The notes under the pieces: model-generated
Database searches by the model: none
Told to the model about the DNA's origin: nothing
What the model saw: the letters and a program-made list of their open reading frames with translations, nothing else
Shown here: positions 17,255 to 24,088 of the stretch, piece after piece
Position numbering within the stretch: the first letter of the stretch is position 1
Layout: the number at the start of each line of letters is the position of its first letter
Position numbers and translations under genes: made by a program
Source of the DNA: an uncultured Lachnospiraceae bacterium
Lineage (GTDB): Bacteria; Bacillota; Clostridia; Lachnospirales; Lachnospiraceae
Length of the DNA: 35,096 nucleotides
Reading direction: 5' to 3'
NCBI GenBank assembly: GCA_900314255.1
Contig: OMUP01000045.1
Coordinates: 1-35,096 of the forward strand

Positions 17255-18159
17255 TGATTCTCCTTTACAGGAGGCTTCTCAAGACTGATTCGGCCAAGGC
17301 GCCCGCTTCTGAAGTCATCCAGCAGAGCCCGGGCCGTGCGGTCGTAGTCAATGCCTCCGCCTTTTTTCATAAATGCGCGCCGTGCACTGATGTCATCCAT
17401 GCAGCGGATGGCATTTGGCGACGTATCCGGGCGCAGAATCATGTCATCTCTTGTCTCTTCTTCCTGCCCGGATTCATCAATGCCGTAGCGGGCGGCAAGA
17501 ACGCCCGGATATGCGTCAAGCAGGAACGAGATGAGTTCCAGGGCCAGCTCTTCGATGTTGATGGCTTCATCCCGCATCGAGCCGGTCAGCGCCAGATTTC
17601 TGCCTGTCTGTTCTCTGTCCATGCCCGGCCAGAGGATACCCGGCGTGTCAAGCAGTTCAAAGGACGTGCCGACGGCAATCCACTGCCCTCCCCGGGTCAC
17701 GCCCGGTTTGTTCCCGGTTTTTGCTGACGCACGTCCGGACAGCGAATTGATCCATGTCGATTTTCCTACGTTCGGTATACCGGCGATCATGGCTCTCACA
17801 TGGTCTGTGTTCATGCCCTTGGCGCGTCGCCTGGCATTCCGCTCTTCGCAGACTTTGGCCGTCATCTGCGTCAGATTCCGTACACTGATCCGCCGCCTGG
17901 CATCAGCACTCATGCATGCGATGCCGTTTACGCGGAAGTATGCAGACCAGAGATCCGTCACGTCCGGGTCTGCCAGATCCGCCTTGTTCAGAATGATGAT
18001 GCGGCCCTTGCCTGCCGCCATTCTGTCAATATCCGGATTGCGGCTTGACGCAGGGCATCTCGCGTCGACGATTTCGATCACCACATCCACCAGCCGGATG
18101 CTTTCTTCCATCATACGGCGGGCTTTGGCCATATGTCCGGGGTACCACTGATATTTCAT
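17251..18159 (-). CDS. rbgA: Ribosome biogenesis GTPase RbgA (YlqF)
   Basis: RbgA is needed for late assembly of the 50S subunit. The 302-residue protein has the circularly permuted GTPase order: NKADLAD (G4, about residue 58) comes first, then GIPNVGKSTWIN (G1, near 127) and DTPGILWP (G3, near 173). The C-terminal helical domain binds RNA. The N-terminus MKYQWYPGHMAKARRMM is typical. It lies between lepB and rnhB, the usual Firmicute order. Confidence 0.96.
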   Translation of the reverse strand: MKYQWYPGHMAKARRMMEESIRLVDVVIEIVDARCPASSRNPDIDRMAAGKGRIIILNKADLADPDVTDLWSAYFRVNGIACMSADARRRISVRNLTQMTAKVCEERNARRRAKGMNTDHVRAMIAGIPNVGKSTWINSLSGRASAKTGNKPGVTRGGQWIAVGTSFELLDTPGILWPGMDREQTGRNLALTGSMRDEAINIEELALELISFLLDAYPGVLAARYGIDESGQEEETRDDMILRPDTSPNAIRCMDDISARRAFMKKGGGIDYDRTARALLDDFRSGRLGRISLEKPPVKENQ

Positions 18160-18177
18160 TTCTGCCTCACAAATCTG

Positions 18178-18732
18178 TCATGGAATCAGGTAAGGACCGA
18201 GCGCCGTGAGACGGCACCAGCACTTGCCGATGATCTGGGAACGCTTTACCGTGCCGATGGAAATAGAACGGCTGTCCTCGCTGTTGTTGCGGTTGTCGCC
18301 GAGAACAAAGTACTCATCCTCGCCAAGTGTCACACCACCTGATGCAAGTCCCGGAGAGATAGCTGCTTCATCGGTCACGTCATCCTCCAGCACTGTATCA
18401 TTGATATACACGCGCCCGTCGGTAATCCGCACCGTCTCTCCCGGCAGCCCGATGATCCGCTTCACATACACGCGGCCGCCCACCCGGAAGGCACAGATAT
18501 CATACCGCTGCGGCGCGGTAAAAGAATATACTGCACTGCCGGAAAGCACGGTCTCACCCGGAGACAGTGCCGGGCTCATCGAGGCGCTTGTGACCGGAAC
18601 CTGCATTGCAAAGAAATACACAGCGCAGAACGCCGTGAGAATCAGCAGAATAAATGTTGTGACTACTTTAAGAGATGATACAGCTGTACTGGCAGGCTGT
18701 GTCTGCCTCTGCTTTGTGCTGTAGGGATACAT
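18178..18732 (-). CDS. lepB: Signal peptidase I
   Basis: This type I signal peptidase removes signal peptides from exported proteins. At 184 residues it has one N-terminal membrane anchor (about residues 22-45). The catalytic serine lies in SASMSPAL (about residue 51) and the catalytic lysine in YVKRIIGLPGE (about 91), followed by the conserved GDNRNNSEDSR. The short single-anchor form is typical of Gram-positives. ATG 18732 is chosen with GAGGTGA upstream; a TTG three bases earlier is also possible. Confidence 0.95.
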   Translation of the reverse strand: MYPYSTKQRQTQPASTAVSSLKVVTTFILLILTAFCAVYFFAMQVPVTSASMSPALSPGETVLSGSAVYSFTAPQRYDICAFRVGGRVYVKRIIGLPGETVRITDGRVYINDTVLEDDVTDEAAISPGLASGGVTLGEDEYFVLGDNRNNSEDSRSISIGTVKRSQIIGKCWCRLTALGPYLIP

Positions 18733-18753
18733 CAAAGCTCACCTCTCCCATGG

Positions 18754-18796
18754 AAAAGAAAAGCATCCTGCTTCCGTAAACAGGAATACAGGATGC
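18754..18796 (-). terminator. Terminator after rplS
   Basis: On the minus strand GCATCCTG (18796-18789) pairs with CAGGATGC (18770-18763), with an inner TTCC/GGAA pairing, and is followed by TTTTCTTTT. It separates rplS from lepB. Confidence 0.82.
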
Positions 18797-18820
18797 CACA
18801 CGTTTAACGATTCCAGCGGA

Positions 18821-19171
18821 TTATGACTGCTGAGCAGCCTTAACCTTCGCAGCCTTGCCGGTTCTCTCACGCAGATAATACAGCTTGGCTCTTCTTGCCT
18901 TGCCTTCGCGGATAACCTTTACAGACTCAACGTTCGGAGAATGAAGCGGCCAGCTCTTCTCAACGCCAACGCCATTGCTGATCTTGCGGACCGTGAATGT
19001 CGTGCGCGCGCCTGTGCCCTGAATCTTGATGACAGTTCCCTCGAACACCTGCGTTCTTACGCGGTCTCCCTCGCGGATCTTCGCGGATACGGCAACGGTG
19101 TCGCCTGTGCGGAACTGCGGCAGATTCTCTTTCATCTGCTCCTTCTCAATCTCTCTGATAATATCGTTCAT
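18821..19171 (-). CDS. rplS: 50S ribosomal protein L19
   Basis: L19 sits at the interface of the 30S and 50S subunits. The 116-residue protein has [12 protein letters not shown] at its N-terminus, [20 protein letters not shown], the FEGTVI strand, [21 protein letters not shown] and [18 protein letters not shown], all typical. ATG 19171 is chosen because GGAGG lies 6 bp upstream; the longer frame from 19204 would add 11 residues not found in L19. trmD, which normally precedes rplS, is missing, and rplS has its own promoter and leader. Confidence 0.97.
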   Translation of the reverse strand: MNDIIREIEKEQMKENLPQFRTGDTVAVSAKIREGDRVRTQVFEGTVIKIQGTGARTTFTVRKISNGVGVEKSWPLHSPNVESVKVIREGKARRAKLYYLRERTGKAAKVKAAQQS

Positions 19172-19183
19172 AAGAACCTCCAT

Positions 19184-19215
19184 GCCTTGATGTTCGTAAT
19201 ACATGACCCGCAGGC
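19184..19215 (-). promoter_or_regulatory. Candidate structured leader of rplS (possible L19 leader)
   Basis: In the rplS leader GCCT (19215-19212) can pair with AGGC (19187-19184), with ATGT and ACAT pairing inside, just before the GGAGG site. Firmicute L19 genes are known to carry an autoregulatory leader. I could not match a consensus from memory, so this is a candidate only. Confidence 0.35.
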
Positions 19216-19255
19216 CTGTAACAGAGGACCATCTCGTTTAATCAACAGCTTTTTT

Positions 19256-19284
19256 AAGATACCACACCCCGGCGTTCAAAGCAA
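19256..19284 (-). promoter_or_regulatory. Promoter of rplS
   Basis: Minus-strand -35 TTGCTT (19284-19279) and -10 TATCTT (19261-19256) are 17 bp apart, in the 121-bp gap between rimM and rplS where trmD would normally be. Confidence 0.6.
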
Positions 19285-19292
19285 GAAAAACA

Positions 19293-19808
19293 TCACTCTT
19301 TCATGCCCGGGATCAGATGCACCGTCGTCACGCCATCCGCCATATTATGTCCGACGACAAATGGCTTCACGGCCGGTATCAGGATTTCCTTTCCTTCCGG
19401 CGTAATCACGCTGTACACGTTTGATGCACCTGTCTCGAAGATATCTTCCAGAGTGCCAAGCTCTTCGCCTTCATCCGTCACGACCTTCTGGCCGATCAGA
19501 TCCGCGATGAAATACTCTCCTGGCGGCGGTGTGAGCGCGTTTTCCCGCGTCACAAAAACATCTGCGCCACGGTATCTTTCCGCCTCGGATATATCTTCGA
19601 ATTCTCTGAATTTGATAACGGCAAATTTTCTGACGAATTTCACGCCTTCGACGTGAAGCGGCAGTTCCTTTCCCCTGCAGACAAGATAACAGTCTTTCAG
19701 AGTTCTGAACCGCTCCGGGTCACCCGTGACCGGCAGAATATTCACTTCCCCATGGATCCCGTGCGTCGAAGCGAGCACACCGATCCGCAGATCCGATCCT
19801 TCCGCCAT
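19293..19808 (-). CDS. rimM: 16S rRNA processing protein RimM
   Basis: RimM helps 30S head assembly and binds S19. The 171-residue protein has the N-terminal RimM domain (LRIGVLASTHGIHGEVNI, then FRTLKDCYLV) and a C-terminal PRC-barrel (YFIADLIGQKVVTDEGEELG, EILIPAVKPFV). Its ATG lies 3 bp after the khpA stop. No convincing terminator follows. Confidence 0.96.
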   Translation of the reverse strand: MAEGSDLRIGVLASTHGIHGEVNILPVTGDPERFRTLKDCYLVCRGKELPLHVEGVKFVRKFAVIKFREFEDISEAERYRGADVFVTRENALTPPPGEYFIADLIGQKVVTDEGEELGTLEDIFETGASNVYSVITPEGKEILIPAVKPFVVGHNMADGVTTVHLIPGMKE

Positions 19809-19811
19809 GCG

Positions 19812-20045
19812 TCACTGATCGTCGATGTCAACGACAACCCGCTTGCTCATGCCGGTGGAGGCAGCTGAGACGACAGAGCGGATTGCTTTCGCGATCCTTC
19901 CGCCCTTGCCGATCACCTTGCCCATGTCGCCGGGAGCGACGCGCAGCTTCAGTACCAGAACCTTATCCTTTTCGGTCTCCGTTACGACGACAGAATCGGG
20001 GTCATCGACAAGTGCCTTTGCGATGACTTCGACTAATTCTTTCAT
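19812..20045 (-). CDS. khpA: KH-domain RNA-binding protein KhpA (YlqC)
   Basis: This 77-residue single KH domain has the GKVIGKGGRIAKAIRSVV loop and helix that contact RNA. KhpA pairs with KhpB/Jag and affects cell elongation and sRNA use in Gram-positives. The position between rpsP and rimM is the standard one. GGAGGGT precedes the ATG. Confidence 0.95.
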   Translation of the reverse strand: MKELVEVIAKALVDDPDSVVVTETEKDKVLVLKLRVAPGDMGKVIGKGGRIAKAIRSVVSAASTGMSKRVVVDIDDQ

Positions 20046-20063
20046 ATCGTACCCTCCGGAGAA

Positions 20064-20306
20064 TTATTTTTCTACGCCAGCTGCCTTCAGAAGTTTTGCT
20101 GCGATCTCGGTCGGCTGAGCGCCGTTTGCGATCCACTTCTTTGCCTTCTCAGCGTCGATTACGATCTTTGCAGGCTCGAAGTTCGGATCATATGTTCCGA
20201 TCTGATCGATCACCTTGCTGCCCTGTGCGGTGCGGGAATCTGCAACAACGACTCTGTAGATCGCATTCTTCTTCTCGCCGACTCTGTTTAATCTGATCTT
20301 TACCAT
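20064..20306 (-). CDS. rpsP: 30S ribosomal protein S16
   Basis: The 80-residue protein starts with MVKIRLNRVGEKKNAIYRVVVADSR-type sequence (conserved MVKIRL and YRVVVADSRT), has IDQIGTYDPN and ends with the AKKWIANGAQPTE region. S16 binds 16S rRNA early in 30S assembly. AGGAGA lies 7 bp before the ATG. Confidence 0.98.
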   Translation of the reverse strand: MVKIRLNRVGEKKNAIYRVVVADSRTAQGSKVIDQIGTYDPNFEPAKIVIDAEKAKKWIANGAQPTEIAAKLLKAAGVEK

Positions 20307-20344
20307 CTCTCATTCTCCTCTTGTCTCAGAAATGTTTTAATATG

Positions 20345-21700
20345 TTAAAAAGGAAGTTTTCGACCGAAAAGTCCCTTCTTACCACTCTTCATCATACCCG
20401 GCATCTGCTTGACCATGCGGCGCATCTGCTCGAACTGCTTGCAGAGCCTGTTCACCTCTCCGATGTCAACACCGGCACCTCTGGCTATCCGGCGCTTCCT
20501 TGACGGATTCAGAAGCTGCGGGTTGGCACGTTCCTTCGGGGTCATGGAAAATATTATGCTCTCGATCCGGTGCATATTGTCCTCGGCATTCTGTGCATCA
20601 TCATCGGTAAGCTTTGCCTTCCCGCTGACACCGAGGCCCGGCAGCATGTTCATGACAGAACCGATGCCGCCCATCTTGCGGACCTGCTCCAGGCTGGTGA
20701 GATAGTCGTTGAAGTCGAAATCCGCCTTCTTCAGCTTCTCATTCATCTGAGCAGCCTGTTCCTGGTCGATGCTCTTCTGTGCGTTCTCGATCAGAGTGAG
20801 CACATCGCCCATTCCGAGGATCCTGCTTGCCATGCGGTCCGGATAGAACTGCTGCAGATCAGAGAGCTTCTCGCCCATACCGACATACAGAATCGGTTTT
20901 CCGGTTACGGCTTTGATCGACAAGGCCGCGCCGCCGCGGGTGTCGCCGTCCATCTTCGTGAGGATCACGCCGTCAACGCCGACCTTGCTGTCAAAGGTTT
21001 TTGCTACGTTGACAGCATCCTGGCCGGTCATGGCATCGACCACCAGAACCGTCATGTCGACCGGAACAGCTTCTTTGATATTGACCAGTTCCTGCATCAT
21101 CTCTTCATCAATGTGAAGACGGCCGGCCGTATCAATGATCAGTACGCCGAAGTTGTTCTGCTTGGCGTGCGAATAGGCGGCTTTCGCGATATTTACCGGA
21201 TTTTCTCCAGTTCCCATGGAAAAGACTTCCACACCCTGTTTCTGGCCGTTGATCTTCAGCTGTTCAACGGCAGCCGGACGATATACATCGCACGCTGCCA
21301 GAAGCAGTTTGAATCCTTTTCCTTTGAACTTTCCAGCCAGCTTTGCAGCTGTCGTCGTCTTGCCGGCACCCTGCAGTCCAGTCATCAGGACAACCGTCAG
21401 CTTTCCCTGGCGGACCGGAATTTCGGTCGTCTCAGAACCCATAAGCTTTGTCAGCTCTTCATTTACGATCTTGACGACCATCTGCCCGGGTGTGAGGCTC
21501 TGCATGACATCCTGACCGATTGCCCGTTCCGTAACGGTATTCACAAAGTTCTTGACGACTTTGTAATTCACATCTGCCTCGAGGAGAGCCATCTTTACTT
21601 CTTTCATGGCCTCCCGGACGTCCGATTCCTTCAGTCGGCCTTTTCCGCGAAGATTCTTAAATACATTTTGAAGTTTTTCACTCAGACTCTCAAATGCCAT
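20345..21700 (-). CDS. ffh: Signal recognition particle protein Ffh
   Basis: Ffh binds SRP RNA and nascent hydrophobic signals and delivers ribosomes to FtsY. The 451-residue protein has the N domain, the GTPase G domain (GLQGAGKTTTAAKLA near residue 108, DTAGRLH near 190, TKMDGDTRGGAALS near 245) and the M domain (from about 325, MGGIGSVMNMLPG, then SRKRRIARGAG and the methionine-rich helix). Its ATG follows the ylxM stop without a gap, so the pair is coupled. Confidence 0.98.
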   Translation of the reverse strand: MAFESLSEKLQNVFKNLRGKGRLKESDVREAMKEVKMALLEADVNYKVVKNFVNTVTERAIGQDVMQSLTPGQMVVKIVNEELTKLMGSETTEIPVRQGKLTVVLMTGLQGAGKTTTAAKLAGKFKGKGFKLLLAACDVYRPAAVEQLKINGQKQGVEVFSMGTGENPVNIAKAAYSHAKQNNFGVLIIDTAGRLHIDEEMMQELVNIKEAVPVDMTVLVVDAMTGQDAVNVAKTFDSKVGVDGVILTKMDGDTRGGAALSIKAVTGKPILYVGMGEKLSDLQQFYPDRMASRILGMGDVLTLIENAQKSIDQEQAAQMNEKLKKADFDFNDYLTSLEQVRKMGGIGSVMNMLPGLGVSGKAKLTDDDAQNAEDNMHRIESIIFSMTPKERANPQLLNPSRKRRIARGAGVDIGEVNRLCKQFEQMRRMVKQMPGMMKSGKKGLFGRKLPF

Positions 21701-22033
21701 TCAGATTTCTCCCAGTATTCTTTCAGCCAGTCCGCTGATTTCGTCGAAATTCTCCGTCTTTTTGTCATCCGCAAGTTTCCGGATCTGCTCTGCCAGGCGG
21801 CGCACCTCGTTGAACTTCTTCACCAGGTGCAGATTGTTTTCGTATCCCTGAAGCTGCCTGTCGACACGCCGCAGCAGATCAGACGCCGCCTGACGGCTGA
21901 TCCCGGCTGCCTCTGCGATTTCAGAAAGTGAAAGATCATGAAACACAGCCATCCGGTAAATCCGGCTCTGATGTTCTGTCAGCAGACTTCCGTAAAAGTC
22001 ATACAGCAGACTTCTCTCGACAATCTCCTCCAA
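21701..22033 (-). CDS. ylxM: YlxM-family helix-turn-helix protein
   Basis: This 110-residue sigma-70-region-4-like protein has LLYDFYGSLLTEHQ at the N-terminus and the helix-turn-helix LSEIAEAAGISRQAASDLLRRV (residues about 37-58). YlxM is encoded with ffh throughout Firmicutes and can stimulate SRP GTPase activity. The start is set at TTG 22033: a GGGAGGAG site lies about 10 bp upstream, and the in-frame ATG at 22084 falls within the -10 box of the promoter, so it cannot be translated from that transcript. ftsY, the usual upstream neighbour, is absent. Confidence 0.85.
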   Translation of the reverse strand: MEEIVERSLLYDFYGSLLTEHQSRIYRMAVFHDLSLSEIAEAAGISRQAASDLLRRVDRQLQGYENNLHLVKKFNEVRRLAEQIRKLADDKKTENFDEISGLAERILGEI

Positions 22034-22079
22034 CGAAAGGACTCCTCCCTGCGTGTCTGTTGTCCGAAACAGCGGAATA

Positions 22080-22109
22080 AACATACCACAGAGTGGCAAG
22101 AGCTGTCAA
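22080..22109 (-). promoter_or_regulatory. Promoter of the ylxM-ffh operon
   Basis: Minus-strand -35 TTGACA (22109-22104, perfect) and -10 TATGTT (22085-22080) are 18 bp apart. The -35 is part of a perfect palindrome. Confidence 0.72.
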
Positions 22110-22130
22110 GTAAAAATACTTGACAGCTCT
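22099..22130. repeat. Perfect inverted repeat overlapping the ylxM promoter
   Basis: AGAGCTGTCAAGTA (22099-22112) is perfectly inverted at 22117-22130 around an AAAA loop. There is no U tract on either side, so a classical terminator is doubtful. It could end ybeY transcripts, act as an operator, or both. Each arm contains a TTGACA sequence; the left arm's is the -35 of the ylxM promoter. Confidence 0.85.
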
Positions 22131-22159
22131 GAATTTCAGTATTTGTGCCGCTTTACAGC

Positions 22160-22672
22160 TTAATCACGCGTAATTCCAAGCTTACAAAGAACCGCTTCCT
22201 GATGCTTTTCCATGACTTCCCGCTCGCCGTCTTCCATGTGATCATACCCGAACAGATGCATCATGCTGTGTGCCGTCAGAAATGCCAGCTCTCTCTTCGG
22301 ACTGTGGCCGTATTCCTTCGCCTGCTCCGTCACCTTTTCCAGGCTGATAACAATGTCGCCCAGGATCAGAAGCCCGGTCTCAGGATCAACATAATCTTCC
22401 GGAGCACTTTCCTTATCAGAAATCACCTTTGAGAAATCCCCGGCCGCCGGAAACTGCAGCATCGGAAACGAAAGAACATCTGTGGGGCGGTCCACTCCGC
22501 GATACTCGCGGTTGATCTTCCAGATCCCATCGTTGTCGGTCAGTGTGACAGAAAGTTCAAACTGCACAGGAAAAGATTCCTGGGCAGCCGCCTCATCCAC
22601 GACGCTCCGGATCACTTCTTCCGCCGGAAAATCAAGCCGAAGATCCGTCTCATAATTTACCGATGTAATCAT
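22160..22672 (-). CDS. ybeY: Endoribonuclease YbeY (rRNA maturation factor)
   Basis: YbeY is a zinc-dependent single-strand endoribonuclease for 16S rRNA 3' maturation and ribosome quality control. The 170-residue protein carries the metal motif HSMMHLFGYDH (H-x3-H-x5-H, about residues 134-144), with NREYRGVDRPTDVLSFPM before it. Its ATG overlaps the phoH stop by 4 bp. The usual downstream genes dgkA and era are not here. Confidence 0.96.
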   Translation of the reverse strand: MITSVNYETDLRLDFPAEEVIRSVVDEAAAQESFPVQFELSVTLTDNDGIWKINREYRGVDRPTDVLSFPMLQFPAAGDFSKVISDKESAPEDYVDPETGLLILGDIVISLEKVTEQAKEYGHSPKRELAFLTAHSMMHLFGYDHMEDGEREVMEKHQEAVLCKLGITRD

Positions 22673-23652
22673 TTCCTGTTTCCTTTTCTTCGCTTCTCTG
22701 CCATCTCGTATTCCTCATATGCGCGCACAATCTTCTGCACAAGCGGATGTCTGACAACATCCTGCGCCGTGAGACGGATCTGTCCGATCTCGTCGACTTT
22801 CGAGAGAACGCGGAGCGCAACATCCAGGCCGCTCACTGTGTCCCTCGGAAGATCCTTCTGCGTCTGATCGCCCGTTATCACGACCTTTGATCCGAAGCCG
22901 ATCCGGGTCAGAAACATCTTCATCTGCGACGGCGTCGTGTTCTGTGCCTCATCCAGGATGATAAATGCATTGTCAAGAGTCCGACCTCTCATATAAGCCA
23001 GCGGCGCGACTTCGATGAGGCCCTTTTCCATATTGGACGAAAAGCTCTCCGGTCCCATAATTTCAAACAATGCATCGTACAGAGGACGCAGGTACGGATC
23101 CACCTTGCTCTGCAGATCACCTGGCAGAAAACCGAGCTTTTCGCCAGCCTCGATCGCAGGGCGCGTGAGAATGATCCGGCCGACTTCATTGGCGCGGAAA
23201 GCCGAAATTGCCATAGCCATGGCAAGATACGTCTTGCCGGTTCCGGCCGGTCCGACTCCGAACACGATCATTTTGTCGCGGATTGCCTGAATATATTTTT
23301 TCTGACCGATTGTCTTCGGCTTGATCGGTTTCCCGCTTATCGTGCGCGCGATGACATCCGCATCAACCTCCAGAACTTCAGCTTCTTTGTGTTCAGCCGC
23401 CAGAGACAGCGCGTAATCCACATTCTGCTCCGTCACAACGCCATTGCGCCTTGCGAGCTCCGACAGCGTGCTGATGACGCCTCCGGCAGCCCCGGCCGCG
23501 CTGTCCGTTCCGATGATTTTCAGGCGCCCGTCTCTTGCGATGACGGTCACCTTCAGAGTCTTCTCGATTTTTCTGATATTGGCATCAAGCTGTCCGAAGA
23601 CAAGCGGCGCGATATCCGCCGGGACATCGATAGAGGATTCGATAACACTCAT
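22669..23652 (-). CDS. PhoH-family ATPase
   Basis: This 327-residue protein has an N-terminal segment (about 1-110) and a PhoH domain with Walker A GPAGTGKTYLAMAMA (about residue 139), GEKLGFLPGDL, and a Walker B-type FIILDEAQNTTPSQMKMFLTR. PhoH proteins (PhoH/YbeZ) are RNA-linked ATPases or helicases usually encoded next to ybeY, as here, and probably act with it on rRNA. The sporulation genes yqfC and yqfD, which precede phoH in many spore formers, are absent. Confidence 0.94.
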   Translation of the reverse strand: MSVIESSIDVPADIAPLVFGQLDANIRKIEKTLKVTVIARDGRLKIIGTDSAAGAAGGVISTLSELARRNGVVTEQNVDYALSLAAEHKEAEVLEVDADVIARTISGKPIKPKTIGQKKYIQAIRDKMIVFGVGPAGTGKTYLAMAMAISAFRANEVGRIILTRPAIEAGEKLGFLPGDLQSKVDPYLRPLYDALFEIMGPESFSSNMEKGLIEVAPLAYMRGRTLDNAFIILDEAQNTTPSQMKMFLTRIGFGSKVVITGDQTQKDLPRDTVSGLDVALRVLSKVDEIGQIRLTAQDVVRHPLVQKIVRAYEEYEMAEKRRKGNRK

Positions 23653-23705
23653 ATCCTGAAATATTCTCTCTTTCAGAAAGCTTCCGGGGATTTTGCCCCC
23701 GTGCT

Positions 23706-23742
23706 AAAAAAAATCCGGTACGAACTGTTCGCCCGTACCGGT
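23706..23742 (-). terminator. Terminator after rpsU
   Basis: CCGGTACG and CGTACCGG (23715-23722 and 23734-23741) pair; on the minus strand the stem is followed by ATTTTTTTT. It starts 24 bp after the rpsU stop. Confidence 0.92.
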
Positions 23743-23765
23743 TCTTTACTGATTCATTCAGAAAA

Positions 23766-23942
23766 TTACTTAAACTTTCTTTTTCTGGCTGCTTCAGACT
23801 TCTTCTTGCGTCTTACGCTCGGCTTTTCGTAATGCTCTCTCTTACGAATCTCCTGCTGAATGCCCGCTTTTGCGCAATTTCTCTTGAAGCGCTTTAATGC
23901 GCCTTCAATTGTCTCATTGTCTCTAACCTTGACACTCGACAT
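23766..23942 (-). CDS. rpsU: 30S ribosomal protein S21
   Basis: The gene encodes 58 residues. It begins [20 protein letters not shown], continues with a KREHYEKPS stretch and ends in a lysine/arginine-rich tail (AARKRKFK). These are the hallmarks of S21, which binds near the 3' end of 16S rRNA. The nearest ribosome binding site (AAAGGTGG) lies unusually far upstream of the ATG, about 16 nt. It is transcribed alone between two terminators. Confidence 0.96.
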   Translation of the reverse strand: MSSVKVRDNETIEGALKRFKRNCAKAGIQQEIRKREHYEKPSVRRKKKSEAARKRKFK

Positions 23943-24019
23943 AAGCTGTTTTTCCCGACCACCTTTCTCAAATGCAGATTATGCAGATTGCTCCCAAGGC
24001 TGAACCATGCACAAGTGCT

Positions 24020-24047
24020 ATTATATCACGCCGCCGGCTCTCGTCAA
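24020..24047 (-). promoter_or_regulatory. Promoter of rpsU
   Basis: Minus-strand -35 TTGACG (24047-24042) and a perfect extended -10 TGATATAAT (TATAAT at 24025-24020) are 16 bp apart. The spacer is the 3' arm of the alaS terminator stem. Confidence 0.78.
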
Positions 24048-24067
24048 GAAGAAATCAGCCGGCGGCG
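24029..24067 (-). terminator. Terminator-like hairpin after alaS
   Basis: An 11-bp perfect GC stem (24057-24067 with 24029-24039) with a 17-nt loop begins 22 bp after the alaS stop. There is no U tract; TGATATAAT follows instead, which is the rpsU -10. Confidence 0.65.
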
Positions 24068-24088
24068 CAATTTGTGCTGTAAATCAGG

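Noticed and set aside
22034..22099. A longer YlxM starting at ATG 22084 or TTG 22099.
   Set aside because: These codons lie in the promoter -10 and spacer and have no ribosome site; TTG 22033 has GGGAGGAG upstream.
23940..24013. Direct repeat ATGCAGATT ATGCAGATT in the rpsU leader as a repeat array.
   Set aside because: Only two copies of 9 bp; not enough for a repeat or regulatory claim.
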